From: Pseudomonadota bacterium
GTDB lineage: Bacteria > Myxococcota_A > UBA9160 > SZUA-336
Reading direction: 5' to 3'
NCBI GenBank assembly: GCA_003247575.1
Contig: QJZC01000028.1
Coordinates: forward strand, 1 to 64,000
DNA length: 64,000 nucleotides
A program made the position numbers and the translations under genes. The notes under the pieces were generated by a model. The model saw only the letters and a program-made list of their open reading frames with translations. It was not told the origin of the DNA and did no database searches. How positions within the stretch are numbered: the first letter of the stretch is position 1; the number at the start of each line of letters is the position of its first letter. Shown piece by piece: positions 42,282 through 50,440 of the stretch.

Positions 42282-42932
42282 ATGCGCCAGCTTCTGTATC
42301 TGATTCCCATCATCGCGCTCGGCTCCATGGTCGCATGTGAGCCCGGCCAGGTTCCAGGTCTCCCGTTCGGCAGCTCGTCGGACTCCGCAGCAACGGCCTC
42401 CAGAACTGCAGCCACGGGGGATCCCACCCTGGTCTCACTGGACGACGACGAGGCGCTGCGCGTCTACTACCAGTTCACCGACGAGCGCGGACGCGTGCGA
42501 TTCGTGTCCACTCTGGCGGCGGTACCCGAAGAATGGCGCGCGCGCGTGGGCTTCGTCGAGATGTCTCAGCCTCCACCCATGTCCCCCGGAGATGCCCAGC
42601 GGATCCGACGAAGCAAGATGGCGAAGCTCCCGAGTGCACCGACTCGATCGACGAGCAGTACGCAAGACTGGGACACTGATTCGCGCCGCTCTCGAGGGGT
42701 CGAGGTGGTGATCTACTCCGCCGACTGGTGTGGCGCCTGCCGCAGAGCGAAGCGCTACATGCAGGACGAAGGCATCGACTTCATCGAGCGAAATGTGGAC
42801 GAGCGCCAGTGGAAGGAGGAGATGATCGCCAAAGCGGGTCCTGGTGGCATTCCCGTCTTCGACGTCGATGGACAGATCCTGCGCGGCTTCAGCCCGAGCC
42901 GGCTCGATGAGCTGATTCGAGAAGCCTCGTAG
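42282..42932 (+). CDS. Lipoprotein with DUF4124-like and glutaredoxin-like domains
   Basis: A 216-residue protein with lipoprotein signal IIALGSMVACEPG. Residues ~60-95 (LRVYYQFTDERGRVRFVST) look like a DUF4124 module, commonly found before redox domains. The glutaredoxin-like domain has VVIYSADWCGACRRAKRYM with CGAC, FIERNVDE, and GGIPVFDVDGQILRGFSP with cis-Pro. It is paralogous in type to the protein at 28065. A role in periplasmic disulfide or protein repair is inference. The start is preceded by GAGG. Confidence 0.82.
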   Translation: MRQLLYLIPIIALGSMVACEPGQVPGLPFGSSSDSAATASRTAATGDPTLVSLDDDEALRVYYQFTDERGRVRFVSTLAAVPEEWRARVGFVEMSQPPPMSPGDAQRIRRSKMAKLPSAPTRSTSSTQDWDTDSRRSRGVEVVIYSADWCGACRRAKRYMQDEGIDFIERNVDERQWKEEMIAKAGPGGIPVFDVDGQILRGFSPSRLDELIREAS

Positions 42933-42959
42933 CGCCGCAGTCCGCCCGGAGCACCGACC

Positions 42960-43916
42960 TCATGCGCCACAGCACTCCCGGATGAACTCCAGTACGGCCT
43001 GCGCGAATACATCGTTTCGATCCCCAACCACCATGTGTCCGGCTCCCGACACGTCACAGAAGCGCGCGTGCGGAACCATCTCGAGAAAGTCCCGCACACC
43101 TTCCTCGCTGAGCAGATCGCTCTCGCGTCCGCGCACCAGCAGGGTCGGGATGCGTAGCGAGCGAGCGGCTCGCTCGAGGATGTCGAACCGCCCGGGTCGG
43201 CTCCGATCCACGTCGAGAAAGCGCGGGTCCCAGTGCCAGACGAAGCGGCCGTCGTCGCGCCGCCGTAAGTTCTTGCTCAGGTTGCCGAGGTCAGGGGCAC
43301 GCGCACGCCTCGGGTTGTAGCTCGCGACCGCGGCAGCCGCTTCTTCGACGCTGCCGAATCCGTTCGGATGGGCGGCCATGAACTGCAGCACGCGCGCAGC
43401 GCCCGCGGGCTCGATGCGCGGCGCGACATCCACGAGCACGAGTCCGCCGCAACTCGAGCTGGACGCTCGCTCCACGGCGACGAGCCCGGCAATCCCCCCG
43501 AGCGAGGCCCCGACCAAGATCGTGGGGCGTGGCTGGGCGTACAGCAGATCGACAGCGTCTTCGGCGAACGCGTGGAACTCGTAGTCACCACTGGCAGACC
43601 AGTCGCTCTCACCATGACCGCGCAGATCCATCGCCACGGCGCAAAATCCCACGCGAGAGAGGCGGAGTGCCGTCTCGCGCCAGGACTGCCGCGTCTGACC
43701 GCCCCCGTGCAGGAGCAGGACCGGCCGCCCCTCGGGCTCACCGTATGCATCTCCGCGCAGAACGATGCCCGCTCGTGTCACCACCTCGACGGGTCGCAGG
43801 GTGACGGCATCCGCAGTGAGGTTGTTTCGCTGCGATGCGCTCTGCGCAGCCCGCGTGCCCCCCTGCCCTGCTGACCGCTCCCGGTTCGCTCGCCGATCCG
43901 CCGAATTCTCGCTCAT
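42960..43916 (-). CDS. Alpha/beta hydrolase
   Basis: About 318 residues from ATG 43916 (MSENSADRR); the longer frame upstream overlaps the SMP-30 gene start region and is doubtful. The fold is clear: VLLLHGGGQTRQSW (oxyanion loop), AMDLRGHGESDW, nucleophile elbow VGASLGGIAGL, Asp in LLVRGRESDLL, and catalytic His in VSGAGHMVVGD. The first ~45 residues are Arg/Ser-rich and look flexible. Substrate unknown; it is divergent from the SMP-30 gene. Confidence 0.85.
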   Translation of the reverse strand: MSENSADRRANRERSAGQGGTRAAQSASQRNNLTADAVTLRPVEVVTRAGIVLRGDAYGEPEGRPVLLLHGGGQTRQSWRETALRLSRVGFCAVAMDLRGHGESDWSASGDYEFHAFAEDAVDLLYAQPRPTILVGASLGGIAGLVAVERASSSSCGGLVLVDVAPRIEPAGAARVLQFMAAHPNGFGSVEEAAAAVASYNPRRARAPDLGNLSKNLRRRDDGRFVWHWDPRFLDVDRSRPGRFDILERAARSLRIPTLLVRGRESDLLSEEGVRDFLEMVPHARFCDVSGAGHMVVGDRNDVFAQAVLEFIRECCGA

Positions 43917-44044
43917 CGATTCACTCGCACTTCCTGCTCGGCCACGCGGTGATCCGCCGCCTCGCGCCAGTCTACGGCATCTCCGAAAACGGCACGCTGC
44001 ACGGTACAATTCCCAGTACGACTTCCGCATAGGAGCAGCCGCGA

Positions 44045-44929
44045 ATGTCTCCGCTCGAACAAGGATGGCGCCCGCACCTACTCGCACAGGGCTTGGAATT
44101 CCCAGAGGGGCCGATCGCGATGCCCGATGGAAGCATCGTGTTCACGCAGATCCGAGGGCAGTGTCTCTCGCGCTACCGCGCAGGCGAGATCACGACATTG
44201 GCCAACACGGGCGGGGGGGCCAACGGTGCCACTCTCGGTCCCGACGGAGCCTTCTACGTGGCCAATAACGGCGGCATCTCGGTTGGTCCGCACGGGGGCT
44301 GGTCTGCGGAGAGCCAGATTCCTGGACGCATTCAACGCGTCTCTCCGGATGGCCAGCTGTCCGACGTCGCCGTCGCTCTGCCTGGTGAGCCGCCCAATCG
44401 GCCGAACGATCTCTGCTTCGGACCCGACGGGCTGCTCTACTTCACGGATCCGCACAACTGGGAAGATCTCGCGAACCTGAAGCCGGGTCGGGTCAACCGT
44501 ACCACCCTCGACGGCGAGGTCGAGCTGCTCGCCCAGGTGGATCGTTTCCCAAATGGCATCGGCTTCGGACCCGACGATCGCTTGTACGTCGCCGAGAGCG
44601 TGACACAGAAGGTCTGGGTATACGATTGGACCACCACTGGGCTCGGAGAGGCGCGACTCTTCTGTACGTTGCCCAAGGGGTATCCCGACGGCTTCTGCTT
44701 CTCTGACGTAGGCGACCTGATCGTGTGTGGCAGCCTCGGCGATACGATCTGGGTCTTCGATTCCGATGGGAAGGAACGCCAGTGCCTGGAGACACCTCCC
44801 GGCACGGAGCCAACGAACTGCTGTATCGCCGACGGACGCCTGGTCGTAACCTTGTCTGGCGTCGGCCAGCTCGTTGCGTTGGACTATCCGGACGGGCCGC
44901 TTCCGCTCTATCCGGATCGGCTCCGTTAG
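44045..44929 (+). CDS. SMP-30/gluconolactonase-family protein
   Basis: A 294-residue six-blade beta-propeller. LEFPEGPIAMPDGSIVF has the first metal-binding Glu, PNRPNDLCFGPDGLLYFTDP the Asn and Asp, and RFPNGIGFGPDDRLYVAES another Asn ligand. These hydrolyse lactones such as gluconolactone when Ca2+ or Zn2+ is bound. The ATG is preceded by AGGAG. Substrate not determined. Confidence 0.9.
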   Translation: MSPLEQGWRPHLLAQGLEFPEGPIAMPDGSIVFTQIRGQCLSRYRAGEITTLANTGGGANGATLGPDGAFYVANNGGISVGPHGGWSAESQIPGRIQRVSPDGQLSDVAVALPGEPPNRPNDLCFGPDGLLYFTDPHNWEDLANLKPGRVNRTTLDGEVELLAQVDRFPNGIGFGPDDRLYVAESVTQKVWVYDWTTTGLGEARLFCTLPKGYPDGFCFSDVGDLIVCGSLGDTIWVFDSDGKERQCLETPPGTEPTNCCIADGRLVVTLSGVGQLVALDYPDGPLPLYPDRLR

Positions 44930-45016
44930 AGCACTCTGCCCGTGTTCTTCGCGCTGCGAATCCGCACCGTGAGCCCGCGCCGGAGACTCCTCGGGTGCAC
45001 TCCGCTTGGGGGTGCT

Positions 45017-46018
45017 ATGCGCACCTTTGCACTGCTCGCATCCATCTCATGGCTGGCCACCGCGTGCGCGACCTCGTCTGGGCCCGTCTATGCGCCGGAA
45101 TCGCTGAGGAGCGAGCTGGGGCGCAGGCTTCCGGGTGTCCCCGCGAACGAGCTCGTGGTTCCCTTCGAGGTCCCCGAGGACACGGTCTCCCTCGCACGTC
45201 AGTACGTGGGGGCCGTTCGCAGCGACAAGGAGCGCGTCCGCGCGCTCGTGGAGTTCGTCTCGTCCGAGAAAGGACTCGGGCTCTCGTACCGCTGGGCCGT
45301 CAACAACAGCGCCAAGGCCACACTCGGCGACAAGGGCGGCAACTGTCTCGGCTTGAGCTCGCTCCTGGTCGGTCTCTCGCGTTCGCTCGGGCTGCGCGCC
45401 TTCTATCTGGACGCCACACGCGATCCAGAACGGAGGGAAGAAGCGTCCCTAAAGGTGGCCGCGGGACATATCGCGGTGGTCGTTCTGACCAAGGACGGCC
45501 CCTTGTTCATCGACTTTACCGGCGAGCTTCCACGCGGCTGGCGATATCGCCGCATGAGCGACCTGCAGGCTACCGCGCACTACTACAACAATCTCGGCTA
45601 CGAGATCATCCACCGCAGCACCGTCGACGGCACCGACGTCCCGTGGACGCAGGTCCAGCGGCAATTCGCCCGCGCTACCCGGATCGCCCCCAGCCTCGCC
45701 ACGGCCTGGAACAATGTCGGCGTGGCTGCGTCGAGACTCGGACGCGCCGACCAAGCGGAGCGGAGCTATCGCCGTGCAAGTCGGTTGGATCCCGATCTAG
45801 AGTCTCCACGTGAGAACCTGGAAGTGCTACGCAGCTCCGCCCGTGCGGAGCCCAGCTTCGCGCACGCCGATTCCGGCAGCTCGCCCGCAGCGAATCTGCA
45901 ACAGCCCATCCAAGCGAGGATCGCAGAAGCCAGCGAGATTTCGGTCGAGGACGCGCCTACCCCGCGCACCGCTCCCGAAGGAGAGCCGGCCGCGTCCGGC
46001 GCACCCCTGCCCCGCTGA
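45017..46018 (+). CDS. Transglutaminase-like lipoprotein with TPR repeats
   Basis: A 333-residue protein starting at ATG 45017, with signal ISWLATACATSS that looks like a lipobox. The papain-like transglutaminase core has Cys in KGGNCLGLSSLLVGLSRSLG, His in VAAGHIAVVVL and Asp in LFIDFTGE, so the triad is complete. TPR units follow (QVQRQFARATRIAPSLATAW and SYRRASRLDPDLES) and a Pro/Ala-rich tail. Many such proteins act in the periplasm on peptides or bind partners; no substrate can be named. Confidence 0.8.
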   Translation: MRTFALLASISWLATACATSSGPVYAPESLRSELGRRLPGVPANELVVPFEVPEDTVSLARQYVGAVRSDKERVRALVEFVSSEKGLGLSYRWAVNNSAKATLGDKGGNCLGLSSLLVGLSRSLGLRAFYLDATRDPERREEASLKVAAGHIAVVVLTKDGPLFIDFTGELPRGWRYRRMSDLQATAHYYNNLGYEIIHRSTVDGTDVPWTQVQRQFARATRIAPSLATAWNNVGVAASRLGRADQAERSYRRASRLDPDLESPRENLEVLRSSARAEPSFAHADSGSSPAANLQQPIQARIAEASEISVEDAPTPRTAPEGEPAASGAPLPR

Positions 46019-46065
46019 ACGGCTCCGGAGACGGCAGGTCGCAGGCGGGTAGGTCAGACGGTGCG

Positions 46066-46101
46066 GGCGCTCCGGTCCAGTTGCCAGACGTCCGGAGCGC
46101 C
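46066..46101. terminator. 10-bp GC-rich hairpin
   Basis: GGCGCTCCGG (46066-46075) pairs perfectly with CCGGAGCGCC (46092-46101) across a 16-nt loop, 48 bp past the TPR-lipoprotein stop. Probable transcription terminator, although no strong T-run follows. Confidence 0.6.
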
Positions 46102-46120
46102 TGTCAGAATTGAGCTCAAT

Positions 46121-46136
46121 TGTGACCTGCGTCACG
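46121..46136 (+). promoter_or_regulatory. CRP/FNR-family-like site
   Basis: TGTGACCTGCGTCACG fits TGTGA-N6-TCACA in nine of ten fixed positions. It lies ~160 bp upstream of the PA2779-type gene. A 14-bp palindrome AATTGAGCTCAATT (46108-46121) abuts it. Family of regulator is inference. Confidence 0.45.
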
Positions 46137-46295
46137 CAAGGAACTGACTGGGCAAGTCTACCTTGGCGCACCTCGACCATGGCGGCGCCGAGATAGGCTG
46201 CAAAGCCCAGGACTCGAGAGGCGTTCGGCCCCGATTAGGCTGGGCCGAAGAACGCAACGTGCTGGTGTCCATCACCAAAGAGGGAGAATCCCACC

Positions 46296-46781
46296 ATGAC
46301 CCACTCACTGCTCTCTAGCTCATTGAGGCTGTTGCTCTGCTCCTTTCTCGTTGCCAGCGCAGCAACTCTCGGCCCTGTCTACCAGGTGCGTGCGGAGCGA
46401 ATCGCGACCGATCAGGCTCTCAGCGGTGCCAGCGTAGAATCCGAACGTGCAGAGCTCATCGCCTGGCTGGAGCGCGAAGAGATGCGCACTCAGCTCGAAG
46501 CGCTCGGAGTCGACTACACCGAGGCACAGTCCCGTGTGCGCAGCCTGTCGGATGCGGAGGTGCATCAGGTCTACGATCGACTGGCCCAGACGCCCGCCGG
46601 AGCGGACTTCGTAGGCCTGGTGGTCGGGATCATCGTCGTCACCGTCGCGGTGTTCCTGTTCACGGATCTGCTGGGCTACACGGACGTGTTCCCGTTCATC
46701 AATCCGCTGCCACGCGCCAGCGCTTCCAACGCTGCAGCGCCAGCGGATGTGGATGTGAGTGCCTATCCAGAATCCAACTAG
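46296..46781 (+). CDS. PA2779-family protein
   Basis: A 161-residue protein with a signal peptide (LLLCSFLVASAATLGP), a small helical domain (~45-105, LIAWLEREEMRTQLEALGVDYTEAQSRV), and one C-terminal membrane helix (FVGLVVGIIVVTVAVFLFTDLLGY) followed by VFPFIN. This matches the PA2779 family of Pseudomonas, which is paired with a PA2778-type cysteine peptidase. The peptidase gene overlaps its 3' end here. Function of the pair is not established; it might be substrate or partner of the peptidase. GAGGGAG precedes the ATG. Confidence 0.8.
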   Translation: MTHSLLSSSLRLLLCSFLVASAATLGPVYQVRAERIATDQALSGASVESERAELIAWLEREEMRTQLEALGVDYTEAQSRVRSLSDAEVHQVYDRLAQTPAGADFVGLVVGIIVVTVAVFLFTDLLGYTDVFPFINPLPRASASNAAAPADVDVSAYPESN

Positions 46782-47817
46782 CGCAGTCCATCCGACCGCT
46801 CCCGTGCGCTTTGCGCACGGGTCGGTCAGGGTGGCGATCCTGCTGTTGCTCTGCGTACTCGGGTGTGCCTCCAGAGTTCCCATAGCGATCGAGCCGAGCA
46901 CGCGCGCAGCGCATCAAATTCGCGGCGTTCCGTTCATCGCGCAGAGCAAGGATCAGTGCGGACCCGCCGCCCTCGCAATGGCCCTTCGCCACGCAGGATC
47001 GGAGATGGACGTGGAGTCCATCTCTCCGATGGTCTTCACGGAGGCGCGGAGCGGAAGCTTCCCGCTCGATCTCGTGGGCGCGACCCGCCGGCTGGGCTAC
47101 GTACCGTACTCGATCGAGAGCTTCAGCGAGCTGGCCGCACAGGTACAAGCAGACCAGCCGGTGATCGTGTTGCAGAACCTGGGCCTGACCTGGCTTCCCC
47201 GCTGGCACTTCGCCGTCCTCACCGGCTATGACCTAGCTGCTCGAACCGTGACGCTTCACACAGGGCAGTATGCTTCACGCCGAATGTCGCTCGACACGTT
47301 TCTCCGAACCTGGCGACGTGCGAGCCTCTGGGCTCACATCATCCTTCCCGTCGACGCCACTCCCGACGCCCTCCCGCAAGCTCGCGTGTTGGACGCCATC
47401 GCCAGCCTCGAGCGGATCGGAGAGTCGGCTGGCGCCCAGCGGGCCTACCGGGCGGCACGCTCGCGCTTCCCGGACAGCGCCTCCGCCGCCCTCGGCGAGG
47501 GCAATGCAGCTGCGGCGGCGGGAGACCTACAGGCCGCGGAGCGGGCGCTCCTTGCGGCCCTAGGCATCGATCCACAGAACGCGCCGGCAGCAAACAACCT
47601 AGCCTACGTGCTGGCGGATCAGGACCGCATCGACGAGGCCATCGAGCTCATCGAGCCCCGCCTCGAGCGGGCCGGCCGTTGGAAGCCAGTCCTGGAGCGG
47701 ACTCTCGATGAGCTACGCAGCCGGGCGAATCCGCCCGTCTTCCAGGCGGTCTCTGGCAATTCGTCGCACGCCGACGAGCTCTCCCCGAATTCGCTCGCCC
47801 AGCAGCGGGCCCGCTAG
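46759..47817 (+). CDS. PA2778-family C39-like cysteine peptidase with TPR repeats
   Basis: Up to 352 residues from GTG 46759, which overlaps the previous gene by 23 bp; GTG 46804 or 46831 are alternatives that place the lipoprotein signal (ILLLLCVLGCAS) at the N-terminus. The peptidase has the C39-like oxyanion/nucleophile motif SKDQCGPAALAMAL and the His of PRWHFAVLTGYD. From ~225 come TPR-like units (AERALLAALGIDPQNAPAAN). Exported C39-type domains elsewhere cut double-Gly leaders; this one faces the periplasm and its target is unknown. Its 3' end overlaps a convergent lipoprotein gene by 4 bp. Confidence 0.8.
   Translation: MPIQNPTSAVHPTAPVRFAHGSVRVAILLLLCVLGCASRVPIAIEPSTRAAHQIRGVPFIAQSKDQCGPAALAMALRHAGSEMDVESISPMVFTEARSGSFPLDLVGATRRLGYVPYSIESFSELAAQVQADQPVIVLQNLGLTWLPRWHFAVLTGYDLAARTVTLHTGQYASRRMSLDTFLRTWRRASLWAHIILPVDATPDALPQARVLDAIASLERIGESAGAQRAYRAARSRFPDSASAALGEGNAAAAAGDLQAAERALLAALGIDPQNAPAANNLAYVLADQDRIDEAIELIEPRLERAGRWKPVLERTLDELRSRANPPVFQAVSGNSSHADELSPNSLAQQRAR
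46801..46821 (+). promoter_or_regulatory. 9-bp perfect hairpin at the 5' end of the PA2778-type gene
   Basis: CCCGTGCGC (46801-46809), loop TTT, GCGCACGGG (46813-46821). It lies 20 bp after the PA2779-type stop and within or just before the peptidase start, where it could block or tune translation. One candidate GTG start (46804) is inside the stem. Confidence 0.5.
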
Positions 47818-48281
47818 CGGTCCTCCCCCACGCGGCGTCGGAGCACGCCACCGCCCGGAGGGGGCTCGGCGGGAATCGGCTTCGCTGCAGCGTCCATCCG
47901 CTTGCTGCCGAGACGCGCGCGGTCCGCATCCGAGAATCGCGAATGGTCCAGCGAGCGAATCCGGCCAGCAACCTTCGGTTCGAAGCTGCTGAAAAACCCA
48001 CCTCCGAAGTTCACGACCGCATCTCGCTCTACGTAGAAGAAGCGCACGTTGCGGCTCGACTCAGTCTCGATGTAGTCGGGAGCTCCGTTCTCGGCCATCC
48101 AGCGCGCAACGCGCTGGGACGTCTGGAGCTGCTCCAGACAAGCCGCGCCCGCTGGCTCGGCTACCGCCAACATTCCGCCCGGACAGCCGGTAGCGGGTCC
48201 AGCCAGCACTCCCGAAACGCATCCCCCGAGTACCCCCGCCAACGCGGTGAAGGCGACAGCCGCCAAGACTCTGCGCACCAT
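47814..48281 (-). CDS. Small lipoprotein of unknown function
   Basis: A 155-residue protein from ATG 48281, with signal AFTALAGVLGGCVSG ending in a lipobox. The mature part has RVARWMAENGAPDYIETES, then NVRFFYVERDAVVNFGGG and a Pro/Gly-rich, basic C-terminus. I do not recognise a family; the WMAENGAPDYIE stretch resembles the start of small SmpA/BamE-like domains only loosely. It is transcribed towards the peptidase gene and ends 4 bp inside it. Confidence 0.7.
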   Translation of the reverse strand: MVRRVLAAVAFTALAGVLGGCVSGVLAGPATGCPGGMLAVAEPAGAACLEQLQTSQRVARWMAENGAPDYIETESSRNVRFFYVERDAVVNFGGGFFSSFEPKVAGRIRSLDHSRFSDADRARLGSKRMDAAAKPIPAEPPPGGGVLRRRVGEDR

Positions 48282-48447
48282 GACTCGGATCCCTCTCCTC
48301 TCCCAGTGGGCTCCCGTACAACCGCGAGCCGGGCACACAGCACCCGACGCGAGCCCTGCCCTCCGAGCAACCGGGAACCTCGACTAGAACTTGAGCAGCG
48401 ACGCCCAGAGGGGACGCGTACGAAGTGTACTCGATCTGCGTGGGGAT

Positions 48448-49131
48448 TTAGCTGTCGCGTGCGGACCTTCGTAGCGCGAGGCCGACGACCCCGGCACCAA
48501 AGGCCATCAAGATCCAGGAGCTGGGCTCCGGAACCGGAGCAACCCGGCCGTTGGATCCGTCGACGGGATCCATCAGCCGTACCGGCTCACCGCCACCCGT
48601 CGCACCGGAGCCCTCTCCACCGCCGGAGTCGGTCGCTGCCGGGGCACCGCCGCCGCCGCCACCACCACCGCCGCCACCCGCCAGGAAGGCCAGTGGGATC
48701 GGAGCGGACAGCATCATCCAGTGGTCAGTTCCCCAAGCCCACGCCTGTGAGACCCAGGAAGGAGCCGCGAGAGGCCCCCCCCCAGGGCCGAACTGAAGGA
48801 GCTGGCGACAGGCTGCATTCTCTAGAAGTGCCGCTGGCGGAGCCTGCGGAGAGACCTCCGAAGCTTGCGCGAACTCGGCCTCGGCCGCCCAGTCCCAGCA
48901 CTCGTCGGGCACGCCGCGGGCACCGAGCGAATCGTCGAACGAGACCAAGGGAAGCTCCCAGAACTCGGCATCGCCCTCGAGCTGCTGAGCCGCCGCAGGC
49001 AGCGGACTCAGTGCCAGGCCGAACGCGGCAGCCAGGCACGCCGCAGCAGTGCTTCGCAATTCGCGCGCAACTACCAAGCCAAGGAGACGAGCTCGCTTCG
49101 AGCTAGAGAACGAACCGGATGGAGCCATCAT
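48448..49131 (-). CDS. PEP-CTERM sorting-signal protein
   Basis: A 227-residue secreted protein. It has an N-terminal signal peptide (ACLAAAFGLALSPLPAAAQ) and a C-terminal sorting tail: VPEPSSW, the helix ILMAFGAGVVGLAL, then RRSARDS. Exosortases cut near the PEP motif and release the protein to the surface or matrix. In between, a Gly-rich run with 11 consecutive Gly and a CW/Trp-rich region stand out. No exosortase gene lies in the window. AAAGG precedes the ATG at 49131. The AT-rich upstream stretch probably holds its promoter. Confidence 0.88.
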   Translation of the reverse strand: MMAPSGSFSSSKRARLLGLVVARELRSTAAACLAAAFGLALSPLPAAAQQLEGDAEFWELPLVSFDDSLGARGVPDECWDWAAEAEFAQASEVSPQAPPAALLENAACRQLLQFGPGGGPLAAPSWVSQAWAWGTDHWMMLSAPIPLAFLAGGGGGGGGGGGAPAATDSGGGEGSGATGGGEPVRLMDPVDGSNGRVAPVPEPSSWILMAFGAGVVGLALRRSARDS

Positions 49132-49442
49132 CGGAACCTTTCACACACGTTCTCCGCGGCCGACCAGGCAGCCCGAACATGTGCAACTAGGAGTCAACAA
49201 CTTTTTTGAATTATGCCATGGAAAGATATTCGGCTTCAAACATTTCTACAATCCAATTCAATTTCGCGAATTGCTCGAAAGACCCATCAACTCATGGGGA
49301 TTTCTCCAGGAGGTCCCCGCCCTGCAGCTGGGCTTGCACATGCAAGTGCAGCGGAACGGCGTCGGGCAAATTCGCCGGGTTGCGCTCATCCGAACGCCTG
49401 GCTGCTAGAAATGCCCAACCAGACGGGAACGGTTCGGAGCGC
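49132..49442. promoter_or_regulatory. AT-rich upstream region of the PEP-CTERM gene
   Basis: This ~310-bp gap contains no gene. Bases ~49190-49300 are distinctly AT-rich compared with the surroundings, with CAATTC (49254-49259) / GAATTG (49268-49273) as an inverted repeat. It likely carries the promoter for the PEP-CTERM gene. I could not assign clear -35/-10 or sigma-54 elements. Confidence 0.4.
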
Positions 49443-50405
49443 TCAGCGAGTGCGCGCGCGAATCCAGATCAGGTTCCCCCGCTCGGATTGCCGCTGGAGC
49501 TCGTCGGCATCGTGGGATGGCAGGATCGAGAGGTTCCCGCTGGGGTCCAGATCGTGTAGAGCCCGAATCTGGTCGGCGACCGCCGCTTCGTCCTCTCCGA
49601 GCAAGAACCGCGCAATCAGGTGCGGACGCCCACGCAAGAGTCGCAGGTTCTCGCTACTCCAAACGACATCCCCCACCAGCAGAAACTCGCGCCCATCCTG
49701 CAAGCGCACGAACACGAGCTGACTGCCGGGTGTAACCCCAGGGGCTGGAATGACCACCAATCCGGGCTCGACGGCGCTCGATCGATCGTTCTGCAGTGGT
49801 GAGCGCTCGGGCAGTCTGTCGCTCCAGTCGAGCTGGGAGCGCGACTCGATCTCGCGCCGCTGGGCGGCGTTCAAGTCGAGCTTGTCGGCCAGTTCGTCGC
49901 CACTCGAGAACGCGGAGATCCCTCGAACATGGTCCGAGTGCGTCGAGCTCAGCAGAATCCGATCCGCGGCGTGCAACCGCCGCGCAAACGCGATCCTCAC
50001 CTCGGACGTCGCTGAACGAGGGGACGGAGCATCGATCATGATGCTTCGATCCGCGTAGATTACCTCGAAGGCAGTGTAGCCTCGTTCGACCGCATCCCTC
50101 CAACTCTCGCCCGCGATCGCAGCCCCTCGCGATTGAGACTCCTCCGCGAGTGTGTGGGCGTGTAGCTGTACGGGCAGCGGGCCCGGACGGCTCTCCGCCA
50201 GACCGCGCAACACGGCCAGCTCGAGTTCGAAGCGTGAGCTCGAGGGTACCTCGCTCGCACGTAGGCCGAACACAGCGACGTACGCCGTGCACAGCCCGAA
50301 CGACAGCAGCAGCAATAGACACGCGAGCGCGGCGAGACGCGCGAGTGGACTGGCTCGTGTCGAGGCGTGTGGGTGCACCTCGATCTCGGGAGCAGCGTGC
50401 GGCAT
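49443..50405 (-). CDS. Membrane-anchored metallo-beta-lactamase-fold-like protein
   Basis: A 320-residue protein with one membrane segment (~21-46, ALACLLLLLSFGLCTAYVAVFG). The outer domain shows the MBL order: ILLSSTHSDHVRGI corresponds to HXHXDH with the first His replaced by Ser, PAPGVTPGSQLVFV to the next metal His position (Thr-Pro here), and FLLVGDVVWS supplies the bridging Asp; ILPSHDAD near the end has the last His. The missing His suggests altered metal binding. It follows the rhomboid gene by 35 nt on the htpG transcript. Substrate unknown. Confidence 0.72.
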   Translation of the reverse strand: MPHAAPEIEVHPHASTRASPLARLAALACLLLLLSFGLCTAYVAVFGLRASEVPSSSRFELELAVLRGLAESRPGPLPVQLHAHTLAEESQSRGAAIAGESWRDAVERGYTAFEVIYADRSIMIDAPSPRSATSEVRIAFARRLHAADRILLSSTHSDHVRGISAFSSGDELADKLDLNAAQRREIESRSQLDWSDRLPERSPLQNDRSSAVEPGLVVIPAPGVTPGSQLVFVRLQDGREFLLVGDVVWSSENLRLLRGRPHLIARFLLGEDEAAVADQIRALHDLDPSGNLSILPSHDADELQRQSERGNLIWIRARTR

Positions 50406-50440
50406 TCACCCTCATTCTAGGTGTCCGCACCCAGATCCCT

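Noticed and set aside
49190-49300. Sigma-54 promoter for the PEP-CTERM gene
   Set aside because: A TGGCAT is present but no GC element at the required spacing was found.
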